Shown here in pieces: positions 45,742 to 54,378 of a stretch of 64,000 nucleotides of DNA. Origin of the DNA: Pseudomonas sp. P8_241 (GTDB lineage: Bacteria; Pseudomonadota; Gammaproteobacteria; Pseudomonadales; Pseudomonadaceae). The notes beneath the pieces are model-generated. The model was not told the origin of the DNA. It searched no databases and saw nothing but the letters and a program-made list of their open reading frames with translations. Both the position numbers and the translations under genes were made by a program. Each line of letters begins with the position of its first letter. Positions within the stretch are counted from its first letter, which is position 1. Location of the stretch: positions 3,174,001 to 3,238,000 of the forward strand of contig NZ_CP125377.1 in NCBI RefSeq assembly GCF_034008315.1. Reading direction: 5' to 3'.

Positions 45742-46692
45742 ATGAAGTACACGAGATTTCCAAACCCACTTAAAGGCGGAAGCAAAATTGCTATAGTTTC
45801 ACCGGCGGGTTATTTGACCAATCCTGCTTTTCTGGATCACGTTGCTGCGATGATCAAAGAACAGGGCTGTGTTTCTGTATATTCAAAAAATTGTTTTGAG
45901 AGATACGACAATCATTACGCCTATGCAGGAACTCCGCAGCAAAGGTTGGCAGATTTACAATGGGCATGCGATGACCCGGATATAGAAGCTATCTGGTTAA
46001 CCCGCGGTGGTTATGGATGTGTGCAGTTGCTCGACGGGTTGAATTTGAGTGGGATTTGTAAAAATCCCAAATGGCTGATTGGTTATTCCGATATCACCTA
46101 CCTGCACAGTGCGTTCAACCGCCACGGTATCGCTACGATCCATGGGCACAACGTTGTGCGAACGCTGAGTAATGGCGTTGCTCCGCCGGCGTCTGCCTAC
46201 GGCAAGATCTTTGATATTTTGAAAGGCAGTGCGCCTGCGTACGAGATGATTTCACATAAACTGAATCAAACAGGCAAAGCCAAGGGGCGACTGGTTGGCG
46301 GAAACCAGACTATTGTGGGGGCACTTTCCGGAACACGCTACGACTTCGATTATGAGGGGGCAATATTGTTTTTGGAAGATGTTGGAGAAAATGCTTATTA
46401 TAGAATCGATCGACAAATGCAAACACTGGAAACGTCGGGTGCATTGGCTAAAATCAAAGGTATTATCATAGGTTCCATGCGAGACATGGGCGGCACGAAG
46501 TCGGATTTCGACGAAACTGCCTATAACTTGATCCATCAGATTACGGAAAAATATAAAATCCCTAAAATATTTGCTTTTCCGGCCGGGCATGTCCCAGACA
46601 ATTACCCGCTGATGATGGGCGCAGAGGTTGAAATGGAGGTGCAGGCAGAGCGTTATATCGTGAAATACGCCTTGCCTCATACTTGCTCGTGA
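45742..46692 (+). CDS. S66 peptidase (LdcA/MccF-like LD-carboxypeptidase)
   Basis: The 316-residue protein has the S66 layout: GSKIAIVSPAGYLTNPAFLD, WLTRGGYGCVQLLDGL, nucleophile Ser in IGYSDITYLHSAF, catalytic Glu region LFLEDVGENAYYRIDR and His in FPAGHVPDNYPLMMGAEV. The family includes LD-carboxypeptidases for peptidoglycan recycling and MccF, which gives self-immunity to microcin C-type compounds. The order of motifs fits both. Codon use is AT-rich (many AAA, TAT, ATA), unlike its neighbours, which points to horizontal transfer. GAGAGG precedes the ATG. It sits on the opposite strand between mexT and the DUF1254 gene. An immunity or detoxification role is an inference. Confidence 0.87.
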   Translation: MKYTRFPNPLKGGSKIAIVSPAGYLTNPAFLDHVAAMIKEQGCVSVYSKNCFERYDNHYAYAGTPQQRLADLQWACDDPDIEAIWLTRGGYGCVQLLDGLNLSGICKNPKWLIGYSDITYLHSAFNRHGIATIHGHNVVRTLSNGVAPPASAYGKIFDILKGSAPAYEMISHKLNQTGKAKGRLVGGNQTIVGALSGTRYDFDYEGAILFLEDVGENAYYRIDRQMQTLETSGALAKIKGIIIGSMRDMGGTKSDFDETAYNLIHQITEKYKIPKIFAFPAGHVPDNYPLMMGAEVEMEVQAERYIVKYALPHTCS

Positions 46693-46701
46693 CGTGGAAT
46701 G

Positions 46702-46740
46702 TTCTTCGAGTGGTCAAATTAATCTCGAACACTCGAAGAA
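46702..46740. repeat. Inverted repeat between the S66 peptidase and mexT
   Basis: TTCTTCGAGTG (46702-46712) and CACTCGAAGAA (46730-46740) form a perfect 11-bp stem with a 17-base loop between two converging genes. It is probably a terminator-like structure, though no T-run follows. Confidence 0.6.
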
Positions 46741-46784
46741 GCCCAAATATCGCAAATTGTTCGCATCGATGAACAGGTGTCCGG

Positions 46785-47702
46785 TTAGGCCAGGCTATCC
46801 GGATCCCCGAAGAACATCTGAATCCGCGATCGCAACCAGCGCTCACCCGGATCGTTATCCTGTGATCCACGCCAGGCCATGTGCAGTTCAAAACTGCGCA
46901 CCGGCAAGGGTGGATCCTCGGCACGAACACCGCCCGCGGCGGTCAGTGCATCGGCTGTGTAGTCTGGTACCGTGGCGACAATGTCCGTTCCGGCGAGTAA
47001 GGTACTCAATCCGTTGAACTGCGGCACGGCCAGTACCACGTGGCGTTTACGACCGAGCTTCTCCAGCTCTTCATCAATAAAACCGCTGAGGTCGCCGGCA
47101 AACGATACCAGTGCGTGGGGTCGTGCGCAGTAGTCATCCAGGCTCAATGGCCCCGGGACGGTGTCGGCCCGCAACAGTTTAGGCTGGCTGCGGCGCAGCA
47201 CTTTGCGCTTGGCATTGGCCGGCAGGTCGGTGGTGTAACTGACACCGATGGAAATCTCCCCGGAAGCGAGCAGTCCTGGCATCAGGATGTAGTTGACTCG
47301 TCGCACTACCAGCACGATACCCGGTGACTCAGCGCGCAGGCGCTTGAGCAGCATCGGCAGCAGGGCGAATTCGACGTCGTCGGACAGTCCGATGCGAAAC
47401 ACTGCGGTACTGGTGGCCGGATCAAATTCGGCTGCCCGGCTGACCGCCGTGGAAATCGAATCCAGTGCCGGAGAGAGCAGGGCGAAGATTTCGATCGCCC
47501 GTGCAGACGGCTCCATGCTGCGGCCGGTGCGCACGAACAACGGGTCATCGAACAGACCGCGCAAGCGCGAGAGCGCTGCACTGATAGCGGGTTGGCCGAG
47601 AAAAAGTTTTTCCGCCGCGCGGGTCACGCTGCGTTCGTGCATCAATGTTTCGAAAACGATCAACAGGTTCAGGTCGACACGACGCAGGTCATTACGATTC
47701 AT
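46785..47702 (-). CDS. mexT: LysR-type regulator MexT
   Basis: The 305-residue protein starts MNRNDLRRVDLNLLIVFETL and contains KLFLGQPAISAALSRLRGLF, FRIGLSDDVEFALLPMLL and SGEISIGVSYTTDLPANAKR, which are close to P. aeruginosa MexT. MexT activates mexEF-oprN and senses disulfide/electrophile stress. The frame is intact. AGGA precedes the ATG. It is divergent from mexS as in P. aeruginosa, but mexE is about 3.6 kb away instead of next door. Confidence 0.9.
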   Translation of the reverse strand: MNRNDLRRVDLNLLIVFETLMHERSVTRAAEKLFLGQPAISAALSRLRGLFDDPLFVRTGRSMEPSARAIEIFALLSPALDSISTAVSRAAEFDPATSTAVFRIGLSDDVEFALLPMLLKRLRAESPGIVLVVRRVNYILMPGLLASGEISIGVSYTTDLPANAKRKVLRRSQPKLLRADTVPGPLSLDDYCARPHALVSFAGDLSGFIDEELEKLGRKRHVVLAVPQFNGLSTLLAGTDIVATVPDYTADALTAAGGVRAEDPPLPVRSFELHMAWRGSQDNDPGERWLRSRIQMFFGDPDSLA

Positions 47703-47971
47703 CTGGAGTCCTGGCAGAGTCAGCAAGCTTGACGTGGGCGGCCATATGAGAACAATGGCCAGCGGGAATCTTACGGGTAAAGGCTGGTACTCTGCACCGA
47801 GAAATTCAGATTTCCTACAAAGGCTACGTCGGATTCATACTGCATCTGGCGATGTTTCCGAAAGGGCGAAATCAATGACAGGCATGTCGACTATTAATAG
47901 CCACAGATAGTCTTGGGTTAAAAGCCCAGCTAGAGTTCATGGCATTAGAGGTTCAATTGGCGAGGTTTGCG

Positions 47972-48994
47972 ATGTCCCGCACGATCCGTTTTCACAAGTT
48001 TGGTCCAGCCGAGGTGCTCAAATGCGAAGAGCATGCGGCCGCTCAGCCTGCACCGGGCGAAGTGCAGGTGCGCGTCGAGGCGATTGGCATCAGCTGGTAT
48101 GACACATTGTGGCGCCAGAACCTGGCACCTTCCCATGCTCGTTTGCCTTCCGGTCTTGGCCAGGAAATGGCCGGCGTCGTCACTGCCGTGGGTCAAGGTG
48201 TTGAAGACCTGGCGGTCGGCGACAAGGTGGCCAGTTTCCCGGCCGAAAGCCCGAACGATTATCCTGTCTACGGCGAGCAGATTGTTCTGCCGCGCTCGGC
48301 CCTGACCCGTTACCCGGATGTGCTCAGTCCGATTGAAGCGAGCGTGCACTACACGCCGCTGTTGATCGCCTATTTCGCCTATACCGATCTGGCACGGGTC
48401 AAACCCGGGCAATTTGTCCTGGTCACCGACGCCAGTCACTGCGCGGGGCCTTCCTTCGTGCAACTGGGCAAAGCCCTGGGTGTACGGGTAATTGCCGCGA
48501 CCAAGACAGCGCAAGAGCGCGAATACCTGCTGTCGCTCGGTGCCGAAAAGGTCATCGTCACCGAAGAGGAAGATCTGCTGATGCGGATCAACAAGATCAC
48601 CGACAACCGCGGCGTGGATGTGGTGTTCGATGGTCTGGGCGGTCCGCAGATGTCGTTATTGGGTGACGTGCTCGCACCTCGCGGCAGCCTGGTGCTGTAC
48701 GGCCTGCAGGGCGGCAATCAGACGCCGTTCCCGGCGTGCGCAGCGTTCCAGAAGAATATTCAGTTCTTCGTGCACTGCATCGGCAATTTCACCGGCAAGC
48801 CCGAACTGGGCATCATCCAGGATCAGGTCGCGTTGCAACGCGCCTTGCGTGACATCAACCAGATGACAGCTGATCGTGTGCTCCTGCCGCTCAAGACTCG
48901 GGTCTTCCCGTTTGCCGAGTTTGTCCAGGCGCATCGCTACATGGACGAATGCCCATGTCGTGAACGGGTTGCTCTTCAGGTCGAACCGGCGTAA
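47972..48994 (+). CDS. mexS: MexS-like zinc-type alcohol dehydrogenase/quinone oxidoreductase
   Basis: The 340-residue MDR enzyme has a GroES-like first half (GEVQVRVEAIGISWYDTLWR, LGQEMAGVVTAVGQGVEDLAVGDKV) and a Rossmann half with FVLVTDASHCAGPSFVQLGKALGVRVIAATKT. Position (divergent from mexT, 269 bases between starts) and length match MexS, whose loss in P. aeruginosa turns on MexEF-OprN. The ATG with CGAGG was chosen over an ATG 33 bases earlier. An intrinsic terminator follows. Confidence 0.88.
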   Translation: MSRTIRFHKFGPAEVLKCEEHAAAQPAPGEVQVRVEAIGISWYDTLWRQNLAPSHARLPSGLGQEMAGVVTAVGQGVEDLAVGDKVASFPAESPNDYPVYGEQIVLPRSALTRYPDVLSPIEASVHYTPLLIAYFAYTDLARVKPGQFVLVTDASHCAGPSFVQLGKALGVRVIAATKTAQEREYLLSLGAEKVIVTEEEDLLMRINKITDNRGVDVVFDGLGGPQMSLLGDVLAPRGSLVLYGLQGGNQTPFPACAAFQKNIQFFVHCIGNFTGKPELGIIQDQVALQRALRDINQMTADRVLLPLKTRVFPFAEFVQAHRYMDECPCRERVALQVEPA

Positions 48995-49011
48995 TCCATC
49001 CTCCCTGCGTT

Positions 49012-49041
49012 AAAAAAAGTCCGTGTACCACGGACTTTTTT
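49012..49041 (+). terminator. Intrinsic terminator after mexS
   Basis: AAAAAAGTCCGTG and CACGGACTTTTTT form a 13-bp perfect stem with a three-base loop and T-run, directly downstream of mexS. Confidence 0.92.
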
Positions 49042-49560
49042 GCATTTATCCCTCCGAAAACAAGCGCTCCTAACGGCATGATCTCAGTCGGTATCCACAA
49101 CTGAACTGGTTTTTGCTCTCAATCTGTGGCTTCTAATCAGTCACTAAGCCCTGATAATTGAATGATTACTTTCATCTCAAGGAATGAGTCATGTCTGTGT
49201 GTCAGGCTGATACTTGTCTATGTGCGCCTTGGGTGCATTTATCAAAAAGAACATGTTGTTGCGTAGATACTGTAAGCGCGGCGATAACTGCTTTCCTTAT
49301 TTCCTGTGTTAAACGTTTGTGGGACGTTGTGGGATATTTCCTAGGAGCGCCGGGCAAACTAAATAAATGGTTTAAAAACAACGGCATAGGTCTGTTCTTG
49401 ATGCTGTCTCCACAGGCCCACCAAGAATGCTCGAAAAAGATGCCATTGAATTCGAGTGCTAGTATTTGACCGTAATTTCCATGACTTATAGCCGCGCAGT
49501 CCGCTCGTTGTGCGGGACTGTTGGTGCACTATAGAACTTACAAGTACCAGGTAAATAAAG
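49042..49560. other. Low-GC stretch between mexS and the unknown 490-aa gene
   Basis: About 520 bases with a lower GC than the flanks. It contains one small ORF (49191-49469) and a hairpin (CAGTCCGC/GCGGGACTG near 49497-49520) without T-run. The rest probably holds the promoter of the 490-aa gene. Confidence 0.5.
49191..49469 (+). CDS. Possible small Cys-rich protein
   Basis: A 92-codon ORF begins with ATG eight bases after AAGGA. It has eight cysteines, six of them in the first 25 residues (VCQADTCLCAPW, KRTCCCVD), and a hydrophobic stretch (AAITAFLISC). The codon use is not typical of Pseudomonas genes and no family is recognised, so it may be a chance frame in a low-GC region. If real, it would be a small membrane or metal-binding protein. 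Confidence 0.3.
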   Translation: MSVCQADTCLCAPWVHLSKRTCCCVDTVSAAITAFLISCVKRLWDVVGYFLGAPGKLNKWFKNNGIGLFLMLSPQAHQECSKKMPLNSSASI

Positions 49561-51033
49561 ATGACCAGCATTCATGATCAAGCGATGAACAATGTCTATC
49601 AACAGGTACTGCACAGATTGCTCGGATTTTTTTCTCGAGCCGAACGCACGGCATTGCAATTGTTGATCCAGCGCCTGGCGGTAGCGGCAGGGGGAATGGA
49701 AAACATCGGTGATTTCAAGGTGCTGGCGATCCAGACAGGAACTCGCGACAACTGTTATAGCCTGGCGCTGCTTCGGGCGGCTCAGTTGACGATCGCAACT
49801 CGTTCGCCTACGACATTCAAACTGCGCATCGCCTCATTGAGATTGAACGGGAACAGCGCGACAGCCCTGGAAAACATGCACCGCACCAACAGTGCATTGT
49901 TCATCTATGACGATCTTCGGGTTGAGGTGTTGATGGTGGATGATCGGGAGGTGTTGCCGTTCAATCATCAGGCACCGAATTCCAACGCCGGCACTGAGTC
50001 AAACCGGCTGAATCTGCTGTTGCTCGGCCATCGCCGACACTACAGCGAGGCGCTTGATGCCGGGCGTAGCGGCTATCTGGCCACTGGCGAGTTTTATGGG
50101 CAGATCGCTCGGTGGGAGGGGGGCGTCGATGCATTGCTCAGCAACGAAACGCCGCGACAGCAGAAACAGTTTATCGACGGTTTGAATCGCGCCGCCATGA
50201 CAGCGGGATTGGACTTGCCGGACATCGGCGAATTTGCAAACACGGGGCTGTTCACGTTGCTCGATGAACTGGGCAGTGACAGTTACCGCGAGTTCTACGC
50301 CGATCAGGATCGGGCGCAATGGCGTCCGGCAGAACGCTTTGAAACCTGTCGCCGCGCGACCTGCATTGATATTCACGACATGTTGGTCAGTCCCGCAGAA
50401 GAGCGCTGGCCCCTACTGAACGAGTTTCTTGGATTCCAGCCTGATGCACCGAGTGCCCAGATCAGAGACAACGAGTTCGTCAGCCTGGCGGTCGCGGCTC
50501 ACCTGTGCGGATTGCAGGCCTGTTTGCAGCAAGGTCGCAGTTACGAGGCAGTGGTCGTCGAACACTTGAAGCGAGCCTTGGTGATGATGCGTCGCAAGCA
50601 GTTACCCGATCAGATGTGTGAACAATTGATCGAAGCCTTTGGCAATCCGGCAACGCTGGCACAGCAGCGTCAACGGACTACGGCTGATGCGCACAGGATC
50701 CTCGGTCTGAATGAAGCGCAGCTTGTTTGCCTGCTGTTTGCGCCGTTTATCGACAAGGGGGCCGGCCTCGAGCGCTTTTTACGACTGTGTCACCCGGGCA
50801 TGCTGGTGGCCATGCCCGACCTGCACCGGGCCATGCAGGGGCATCCCGTCGCCGAACAGATCATGCAGTGGATGGTTGAAGTCAGCGGGCTGCCGGTCAG
50901 CTTGATCGGCAGACTGTATCGAATGGAGTTGGTGCCCGATATTCCGGGCGAGAGGACCGAAACGGCCAGTGACGGCGCGGATTCTCCAGAAGCCGGTATC
51001 GCTATGGCAGATGAATGGTCTGTGGGTCGTTGA
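49561..51033 (+). CDS. Conserved-looking protein of unknown function
   Basis: The 490-residue protein has no signal peptide, membrane segment or motif that I recognise. The first half is rich in beta and helical patterns (ENIGDFKVLAIQTGTRDNCY, FIYDDLRVEVLMVDDREVLP). The second half is mostly helical (SLAVAAHLCGLQACLQQGRS, LKRALVMMRRKQLPDQMCEQ). Codon use is normal for the genome. It overlaps the MocR-type gene start by about 23 bases, so the two probably act together. The regulator may control this gene, or the protein may act in the same unknown pathway. Confidence 0.75.
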   Translation: MTSIHDQAMNNVYQQVLHRLLGFFSRAERTALQLLIQRLAVAAGGMENIGDFKVLAIQTGTRDNCYSLALLRAAQLTIATRSPTTFKLRIASLRLNGNSATALENMHRTNSALFIYDDLRVEVLMVDDREVLPFNHQAPNSNAGTESNRLNLLLLGHRRHYSEALDAGRSGYLATGEFYGQIARWEGGVDALLSNETPRQQKQFIDGLNRAAMTAGLDLPDIGEFANTGLFTLLDELGSDSYREFYADQDRAQWRPAERFETCRRATCIDIHDMLVSPAEERWPLLNEFLGFQPDAPSAQIRDNEFVSLAVAAHLCGLQACLQQGRSYEAVVVEHLKRALVMMRRKQLPDQMCEQLIEAFGNPATLAQQRQRTTADAHRILGLNEAQLVCLLFAPFIDKGAGLERFLRLCHPGMLVAMPDLHRAMQGHPVAEQIMQWMVEVSGLPVSLIGRLYRMELVPDIPGERTETASDGADSPEAGIAMADEWSVGR

Positions 51034-52474
51034 CAGTGCGTGGGTTGCGCGGATGCGCGATTGGCCGGTGGCGATGAAGGGTCCACGAGACGCCGATTTC
51101 GCCTATCAGGCGGTCTACCGATACCTCACCACTCTGATCAACGAGTCCTTCGGGCATGGACGTTTGCGTTTGCCCTCGTTGAGGCGCCTGGCGATTCGCC
51201 TTAATGTGTCGATCTCGACCATCCAGTACGCGTATGCGTTGCTGGAAAAAGAAGGGCGGGTCTATTCCGTGGCCAAGTCTGGCTATTTCGCGGTACCGGC
51301 GTCCTCGATCGACTTGATGCACAGCAGCAACGACTTGCTCGAAACCGTCTACGTCAATGCCCGACGTCCGGGGGTGCTGGTCCTGAGTGCCGATGAGCCT
51401 GCTTTGTTGCAGCCGCTCGACAGTCCCTTGCTGCTGCTGGAGCGTGAACTGCTGCGTCAATACCCGCGCCAGTCGCTACCATTCGCGCAACCCTATGGTG
51501 AACTGGAATTGCGCACCGCCCTGGCGGCACGCTACACCACGTCGCCGGTTCGATGCTGGCATGCCGATGACGTTTTCGTCGGCGCCGACCTTCGAGGTGT
51601 GCTGGAAATAATCATCGCTGTATTGGGTTTGAACGACGCGGCAGTGGTGGTCGAATCGCCGTGCGACTGGGCAATATTGCGCTTGTTCCAAGCCTCTTGC
51701 GTGCGGGTGATCGAGTTGCCAGTGATGGCAAACAGTTGTCTGGACTTCGAACGGCTCAAGATGTTGCTGGAAACCGAATCGGTTCGGTTGGTCATGGTGT
51801 CCTCGGGCTTGAACATGCCGCGCGGCAGCCTGGCGCCAGATGACAACCGCCAGGCCATCGCTCGATTGCTGGCACAACACGGCAGTTGGGTACTGGAGAA
51901 CGACTGCTATGGGGAACTGGCCTTTGAGGCGGGTCGCCCGCGGTTTCGCGATCTGCTCGCCCCGGAACGCCTGATGGTGTTTTCCTCATTCGAGAAAATC
52001 ATCGGCCCGGAAGCGCCTTTCGGGTATCTGCTTTCCAGGCATTTCAGCGCGCAACTGCAACGGCAGTTCATGTTGCGTTCTTTCCGCCTGTCACCGATCC
52101 GCCAGAAAGCCATTGCCCGGTTGTACAGCAATGGCCGAATCGATCAACACCTGCAAGTACTGCGACGACTGCTCAAGGAGCGAAAGGGGCAGATGACCCA
52201 GTTGTTGCGCGAGCGCCTGGGTGACGCCTTGCTCGTCGTCGAACCTCAGGGCGGCGCAACCGTATGGGTACGCTCGCTGCGCCGGGTGAATGTTCGCCGG
52301 GTGTTTCAGCGCCTGTTGACGCAGGATGTGGTCATTGCTCCAGGCGAACTGTTCAGCCTTCAGGGGTTGCACGCGCAGAATCTGCGGTTGAGTCACACCT
52401 TCGGTGGAGAATATGACCTCGCTGCCGCCTTGGGTTTACTGGGCGATGCGCTGCGTCTGGAGGCGATGGACTGA
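51011..52474 (+). CDS. MocR-type regulator (GntR HTH + aminotransferase domain)
   Basis: The protein is about 487 residues. Its GntR-type winged helix is near 30-95 (RLRLPSLRRLAIRLNVSIST, IQYAYALLEKEGRVYSVAKS). A fold-type I aminotransferase domain follows, with VLENDCYGELAFE and the PLP lysine K329 in SSFEKII. MocR proteins bind PLP or an amino-PLP adduct and control nearby genes. The start is uncertain: ATGs at 51011, 51053 and 51074 all lack a strong ribosome site; I used the first. It overlaps the preceding unknown gene, and a small ORF before pgm follows. Confidence 0.82.
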   Translation: MNGLWVVDSAWVARMRDWPVAMKGPRDADFAYQAVYRYLTTLINESFGHGRLRLPSLRRLAIRLNVSISTIQYAYALLEKEGRVYSVAKSGYFAVPASSIDLMHSSNDLLETVYVNARRPGVLVLSADEPALLQPLDSPLLLLERELLRQYPRQSLPFAQPYGELELRTALAARYTTSPVRCWHADDVFVGADLRGVLEIIIAVLGLNDAAVVVESPCDWAILRLFQASCVRVIELPVMANSCLDFERLKMLLETESVRLVMVSSGLNMPRGSLAPDDNRQAIARLLAQHGSWVLENDCYGELAFEAGRPRFRDLLAPERLMVFSSFEKIIGPEAPFGYLLSRHFSAQLQRQFMLRSFRLSPIRQKAIARLYSNGRIDQHLQVLRRLLKERKGQMTQLLRERLGDALLVVEPQGGATVWVRSLRRVNVRRVFQRLLTQDVVIAPGELFSLQGLHAQNLRLSHTFGGEYDLAAALGLLGDALRLEAMD

Positions 52475-52484
52475 GGAGGGCGCA

Positions 52485-52589
52485 ATGACAACTTCTAACG
52501 TCCTGGATCGATCCCATCGCGTTGTGGTCAAACTGCCAGTAAACTGCGCCCCAACTCTTGAACCACTCGATCCCAGAGGTTTTGCATGA
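52485..52589 (+). CDS. Possible small ORF coupled to pgm
   Basis: A 34-codon ORF with a strong ribosome site (GAGGAGGG, four bases before the ATG). Its TGA overlaps the pgm ATG (ATGA). The product (ending [12 protein letters not shown]) matches nothing I know. It may be a real short protein or a translated leader that couples pgm to upstream translation; it could also be chance. Confidence 0.4.
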   Translation: MTTSNVLDRSHRVVVKLPVNCAPTLEPLDPRGFA

Positions 52590-54232
52590 CACTCAGTCCT
52601 TTTGCGGGCAAACCGGCACCGGCAGAATTGTTGGTCGACATCCCGCGACTGGTAACGGCCTATTATACCGGCCAGCCTGATGCCGCCATATCGACCCAGC
52701 GCGTTGCGTTCGGCACCTCCGGGCACCGTGGCAGCTCGTTCGACCTGAGTTTCAATGAATGGCACGTTCTGGCCATCAGCCAGGCTATTTGCCTGTATCG
52801 CGAGGCTCAAGGTGTTGATGGCCCACTGTTTGTCGGTATCGACACCCATGCGCTGTCCACTCCGGCCGGTGCCAGTGCCCTCGAAGTGCTGGCGGCCAAC
52901 GGCGTGACGGTGATGATTGCCGAAGGTGACGAATACACCCCGACGCCGGCAGTCTCCCACGCGATCCTTTGCTACAACCGTGGACGCACCACCGGCCTGG
53001 CCGATGGCATTGTCATCACACCGTCCCATAACCCGCCGCAAAGCGGAGGCTACAAGTACAACCCCACCAATGGCGGCCCGGCCGATACCCACATCACCAA
53101 GTGGATCGAGACAAAGGCCAATGAACTGCTGGCCAACAAGCTCGCTGGGGTCAAACGCATCAGTTACGAGCAGGCGCTGAAGGCGAGCACGACTCATCGT
53201 CACGACTACGTGAACACCTATGTGGCCGATCTGATCAACGTGATCGACTTCGATGCGATCCGCGACGCCAAGTTGCGACTGGGCGTCGATCCGCTGGGTG
53301 GAGCAGGGGTTCGCTACTGGTCGGCGATTGCCGAACATTACCGTCTGGACCTGGACGTGGTGAACAAAGAAGTCGATTCGACCTTCCGGTTCATGACCGT
53401 CGACTGGGACGGTCAGATCCGCATGGACCCATCGTCCAGCCATGCCATGCAAGGCCTGATCGGTCTGAAGTCGCGCTTCGATGTGGCGTTTGCCTGTGAC
53501 CCGGATCATGACCGTCACGGCATCGTGACCCCGTCCGGTGGCTTGTTGGCGCCGAACAACTACCTCGCCGTTTGCATCGATTACCTGTTCCAGAATCGCC
53601 CGCAATGGCGTGCCGATGCTGCCGTGGGTAAAACCGTGGTCAGCAGTGGCTTGATCGATCGTGTGGCCAAGCGTCTGGGGCGTCGTCTGTACGAGGTACC
53701 GGTTGGCTTCAAATGGTTTGCCGATGGCCTGTTCGACGGTTCTCTTGGTTTTGGCGGCGAAGAAAGCGCCGGCGCATCGTTCCTGCGCAAGGACGGTAGT
53801 GTCTGGTGTACCGATAAGGACGGGCTGATCCCGGCACTGCTGGCCGCAGAGATGACCGCCCGCACCGGTCGTGATCCGAGTCAGGCCTACCGCGCTTTGA
53901 CCGATGAATTGGGCGAACCGTTCTCTGTACGAGTCGATGCCAAGGCCAATCCTGAACAAAAGGCTCTGTTGAGCAAGCTGTCGCCGCAGCAGGTGACCTC
54001 GACCGAACTGGCCGGAGAAACGATCCAGAGCATCCTCAGCCATGCGCCAGGCAACGACCAGGCGATTGGCGGTTTGAAGGTCATGACCGAAAACGGCTGG
54101 TTCGCGGCACGTCCATCGGGCACGGAAGACATCTACAAGATCTATGCCGAGAGCTTTGTCAGCGACGATCACCTCAAACAGTTGGTGGCTGAAGCGCAAA
54201 CGCTCGTGGATGGCGCCATTTCTGCGAAGTAA
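52586..54232 (+). CDS. pgm: Phosphoglucomutase (alpha-D-glucose phosphate-specific)
   Basis: The 548-residue enzyme interconverts glucose 1-phosphate and glucose 6-phosphate. Catalytic Ser147 lies in [16 protein letters not shown], the Mg loop in DPDHDRHG, sugar binding in [14 protein letters not shown] and phosphate binding in [14 protein letters not shown]. Start and length match E. coli Pgm (546 aa). AGAGG lies before the ATG. A REP pair and terminator follow. Confidence 0.95.
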   Translation: MTLSPFAGKPAPAELLVDIPRLVTAYYTGQPDAAISTQRVAFGTSGHRGSSFDLSFNEWHVLAISQAICLYREAQGVDGPLFVGIDTHALSTPAGASALEVLAANGVTVMIAEGDEYTPTPAVSHAILCYNRGRTTGLADGIVITPSHNPPQSGGYKYNPTNGGPADTHITKWIETKANELLANKLAGVKRISYEQALKASTTHRHDYVNTYVADLINVIDFDAIRDAKLRLGVDPLGGAGVRYWSAIAEHYRLDLDVVNKEVDSTFRFMTVDWDGQIRMDPSSSHAMQGLIGLKSRFDVAFACDPDHDRHGIVTPSGGLLAPNNYLAVCIDYLFQNRPQWRADAAVGKTVVSSGLIDRVAKRLGRRLYEVPVGFKWFADGLFDGSLGFGGEESAGASFLRKDGSVWCTDKDGLIPALLAAEMTARTGRDPSQAYRALTDELGEPFSVRVDAKANPEQKALLSKLSPQQVTSTELAGETIQSILSHAPGNDQAIGGLKVMTENGWFAARPSGTEDIYKIYAESFVSDDHLKQLVAEAQTLVDGAISAK

Positions 54233-54239
54233 ATGAAGG

Positions 54240-54309
54240 CCCCTTCGCTGGCAAGCCAGCTCCTACAGGGAATGCTGACTCTGTAGGGGCGGGCTTGCCA
54301 GCGAAGACG
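54240..54309. repeat. Paired REP palindrome (GGCTTGCC family)
   Basis: CCCCTTCGCTGGCAAGCCAG is mirrored by GGGCTTGCCAGCGAAG, with short central DNA. It resembles the arms at 9508-9599. Confidence 0.88.
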
Positions 54310-54323
54310 TGAGTACCGTCGCC

Positions 54324-54362
54324 AAAAAAAAGGGGGCAACCATGGTGGTTGCCCCTTTTTTA
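54324..54362. terminator. Bidirectional terminator between pgm and the pirin gene
   Basis: A-run, GGGGCAACCA, a three-base loop, TGGTTGCCCC and T-run. The perfect stem with A and T tracts on both sides serves the two converging genes. Confidence 0.92.
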
Positions 54363-54378
54363 TCTCGCTGTCACCAAC

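Noticed and set aside
46785..47702. mexT as an inactivated regulator, as in some P. aeruginosa strains
   Set aside because: The frame is complete over the HTH and effector domain, with no internal repeat or shift visible.
52436..54199. 587-codon leftward open frame
   Set aside because: Antisense to pgm, which has all catalytic motifs. No motif is seen in the shadow.
54240..54309. Repeats as a CRISPR array
   Set aside because: The elements are inverted pairs dispersed at gene ends, without regular spacing or cas genes.
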